8,296 nt of DNA from Bacillota bacterium (lineage in GTDB: Bacteria > Bacillota > Clostridia > Acetivibrionales > DSM-1351), in assembly GCA_023441625.1 (NCBI GenBank), contig JAEZOA010000111.1, positions 1-8,296 of the forward strand. The letters are read 5' to 3'. The notes beneath the pieces are model-generated. The model was not told the origin of the DNA. It was given only the letters and a program-made list of their open reading frames with translations, and did no database searches. Of this stretch, positions 6,734-8,296 are shown in pieces. A program made the position numbers and the translations under genes. Positions within the stretch are counted from its first letter, which is position 1, and every line of letters starts with the position of its first letter.

Positions 6734-6742
6734 AATATTTAC

Positions 6743-6759
6743 TTTACAGTAATTTTACA
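6743..6759 (-). promoter_or_regulatory. WalR/PhoP-type direct-repeat box upstream of the PBP promoter
   Basis: On the PBP sense strand this reads TGTAAA-ATTAC-TGTAAA, two identical hexamers with a 5-base spacer (11-base period, one helical turn). This equals the published WalR consensus TGTWAH-N5-TGTWAH; on the other strand it reads TTTACA-N5-TTTACA, a PhoP-like box. Its centre is near -53 relative to the predicted start, an activator position. A third identical hexamer lies at 6793-6798 and a fourth in the leader at 6645-6650. The match is visible directly; which regulator binds is inference. Confidence 0.5.
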
Positions 6760-6799
6760 GAGTTAGCAATAAAAAGTCTGGGATAGCAGAATTTTACAG

Positions 6800-6834
6800 A
6801 TATACCCCATTCACGGTATATGAATAGGGTATAT
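6800..6834 (-). terminator. Strong hairpin after the bactofilin gene, no adjacent T tract
   Basis: On the minus strand a 14-base arm ATATACCCTATTCA (6834-6821) pairs with TGAATGGGGTATAT (6813-6800) through one T-G wobble, around a 7-base loop. It lies 26 bases past the bactofilin stop. The stem is good, but the bases just after it (CTGTAAAATTCTG) lack a T run, so it may be a weak terminator or an mRNA 3'-end stabiliser. Confidence 0.55.
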
Positions 6835-6860
6835 TGTCCATTAGAAAATTAGATTTTTTA

Positions 6861-7289
6861 TTACTCTGCAACATTCTCACTAATATCAGTGCTTTTTTTA
6901 TACTCTTTCTTTTTACCTATAAACACCGATTTTGAAGATTGAGAATCAACCATCTTGCATTTGCCTTCAAAAAGACTGCCTTCGTCACAAATAAAGGATT
7001 TAACTTGAATATCGCCTAGCAGCTTAGATGTAGATAAAAGTTTGAGTATACCCGAAGAAAATGCATTCCCCTCTAGGCTACCTGCAATTTGAATATTTGA
7101 TGCAGTAATATCCCCTTTAATACTAGCAGTTTCACCAATAAAAAGGTCACCTTGTACAGTAATATTCCCTGTTATCTTACCATCAATTCTTATAATGCCC
7201 TTTGAAGTAAGGTCACCAATTAATTCTGTATTAGCACCTATTAAGGTGTCAAAGGTTGCTTTTTCAAGGCTTGTTTCTTTCTTAAACAA
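6861..7289 (-). CDS. Bactofilin (polymer-forming cytoskeletal protein)
   Basis: A 142-residue protein with a TTG start at 7289 preceded by AGGGGGA (7303-7297); the ATG in that leader is followed at once by TAA, so TTG is the only workable start. The middle of the protein (about 15-110) is a run of short beta-helix rungs with the bactofilin rhythm: GANTELIGDLTSKGIIRIDG, GKITGNITVQGDLFIG, ASIKGDITASNIQIAGSLEG and further turns. The N- and C-terminal tails (MFKKETSLEK… and KKKEYKKSTDISENVAE) are short and polar. Bactofilins polymerise without nucleotide into filaments at the inner face of the membrane and in several bacteria position cell-wall enzymes. It follows the M23 peptidase gene by 40 bases, the classic pairing for this family, so co-transcription is likely. 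Confidence 0.93.
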   Translation of the reverse strand: MFKKETSLEKATFDTLIGANTELIGDLTSKGIIRIDGKITGNITVQGDLFIGETASIKGDITASNIQIAGSLEGNAFSSGILKLLSTSKLLGDIQVKSFICDEGSLFEGKCKMVDSQSSKSVFIGKKKEYKKSTDISENVAE

Positions 7290-7329
7290 TTTTACATCCC
7301 CCTTAGATTTATCTTTAAATTAATTTATA

Positions 7330-8277
7330 TTATTTTGAAGCAAAATTAATATACTCAGTAGGGTCAACAGGAGTATTGCCAATCCTTATTTCAAAATGTA
7401 GATGAGGTCCTGTGCTTAAGCCTGTACTACCTACTAATGCAATTTTCTGGCCTTTTATTACACTCTCACCTTCTTTCACTAATAGCTTTGAAGAATGTGC
7501 ATACAGTGAACGATATCCATTCTTATGGTCTATTATAACATGATATCCGTATCCACTATTATATCCTGAATATTCAATTACTCCTGAGGCAGCTGCTAGA
7601 ATAGGATCACCCTTAGAGGATGATATATCAACACCTTCGTGAGCTTTATCTACTTTTTTAATTGGGTGATTCCTCATTCCGAAGGGAGAAGAAATGCCTC
7701 CATTGGCTGGAACTAGCGTAGGAATAGCATCAACAATATTCTTCAATTTTTCCTTTGATGTTGCTAATTTGTCTTTTAATTCCTTATCAGCACTAAAACT
7801 GCTATTTAATTCTTCAACAAAGCTGTTGAGCTCAAGTAAATCTTGACCAGTCTTATCAACGCTCTTTATAGCAGAACCTCTGCTGGTTTTTGAGATATAA
7901 TTATCAGCTATTAGTGTATATTGCTTTGTAAACTTATCAATCTTATCTTTATTAGCTGTAACAATAGCATTTAGTTCCTCAATCTGCCCGTTACTTGTTT
8001 CCAAGGATTTATTTTGCTCAACAATTAATTGAGATAAACTGTAGATCTGTTGCTCAAGATCTTCTTTAGTTACTTCTTTAGGTTCTAATTCACCACTTAC
8101 CTGTACCATGTTCACAAATAACACAGTAATTGATAATATAAAAACAAAAAGCAATGTTACCAATAGTTTCGCAAAAGGTGCCTTAAAAGAATACTTTTTA
8201 ATTGAATCATTATTATTGGGGATTATTACGATTGAATAAGTTTTATTTAGTTTTTTGATAATACTTTTGACTTTCAT
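7330..8277 (-). CDS. Membrane-anchored M23 (LytM-type) peptidase with coiled-coil stalk
   Basis: A 315-residue protein starting at ATG 8277, with GGTGG (8291-8287) nine bases upstream. A basic cytoplasmic N-terminus leads to one membrane segment (about 36-57). Then comes a heptad-like, Glu/Lys/Leu-rich stalk (about 64-185, probably two coiled-coil stretches) and a C-terminal peptidase_M23 domain (about 190-312). The zinc and catalytic residues are all visible: H213-x3-D217 (AHEGVD), H261 in YAHSS, and H292-L-H294 in GPHLHFE. It is therefore likely to be an active endopeptidase rather than an EnvC/NlpD-type activator. It should cut peptide cross-links outside the membrane, tethered by its helix. 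It precedes the bactofilin gene by 40 bases with no terminator between them. Its promoter lies beyond the window end. Confidence 0.93.
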   Translation of the reverse strand: MKVKSIIKKLNKTYSIVIIPNNNDSIKKYSFKAPFAKLLVTLLFVFILSITVLFVNMVQVSGELEPKEVTKEDLEQQIYSLSQLIVEQNKSLETSNGQIEELNAIVTANKDKIDKFTKQYTLIADNYISKTSRGSAIKSVDKTGQDLLELNSFVEELNSSFSADKELKDKLATSKEKLKNIVDAIPTLVPANGGISSPFGMRNHPIKKVDKAHEGVDISSSKGDPILAAASGVIEYSGYNSGYGYHVIIDHKNGYRSLYAHSSKLLVKEGESVIKGQKIALVGSTGLSTGPHLHFEIRIGNTPVDPTEYINFASK

Positions 8278-8296
8278 TGATAAATACCACCGCTGT

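Noticed and set aside
6688..6735. Tiny plus-strand frame with GGAGG (6676-6680) and TTG start, 15 codons
   Set aside because: It is very short, lies antisense to the PBP leader, and its apparent ribosome-binding site is explained by the palindrome flank.

Overview
The window is AT-rich DNA that looks like an anaerobic Bacillota of class Clostridia. The signs are A/T-ending codons, strong GGAGG/GAGGTG ribosome-binding sites, GTG and TTG starts, a GGGtGRT protein paired with a NifU-like protein, a short PUA-less ProB, and a bactofilin/M23 peptidase/class A PBP neighbourhood. A Ruminiclostridium-like host would fit, but I cannot fix the genus from the sequence alone.

Plus-strand half (1-4011). 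The window opens inside a NifU/IscU-like iron-sulfur scaffold-type gene (end 560). A GGGtGRT-family gene follows 22 bases later (583-1581); the two form a probable operon ending at a long hairpin plus T8 tract (1642-1702). Next comes a small, apparently decaying membrane-protein cassette. It holds the C-terminal part of what I think is a YvaD-like (DUF5360-type) protein, overlapping an SMR-type efflux gene that is broken by a single-base shift at an A8 run. A PAP2-superfamily membrane phosphatase gene (2357-3055) follows with its own hairpin terminator, then a stand-alone proB (glutamate 5-kinase, 3196-4011) for proline synthesis. No proA is next to it.

Minus-strand half (8277-4120). An envelope-associated set reads leftward. 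It contains a membrane-anchored, coiled-coil M23 (LytM-type) peptidase, then a bactofilin 40 bases downstream, then, after a separate intergenic region, a bifunctional class A penicillin-binding protein. proB and the PBP gene are convergent and share a bidirectional-looking terminator (4046-4081). The 263-base region before the PBP gene holds a strong hairpin after the bactofilin gene, a direct repeat TGTAAA-N5-TGTAAA on the PBP sense strand that matches the WalR/PhoP-type box, an extended -10 promoter, and a leader with an 18-base perfect palindrome.

The minus-strand genes make biochemical sense together: the PBP polymerises and cross-links peptidoglycan, the M23 enzyme would cut peptide bridges, and the bactofilin would scaffold one or both. 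The least understood piece is the NifU-like/GGGtGRT pair, whose visible cysteine layout does not match the canonical scaffold. I see no CRISPR array, tRNA, rRNA, intact mobile element or clear new defence system.
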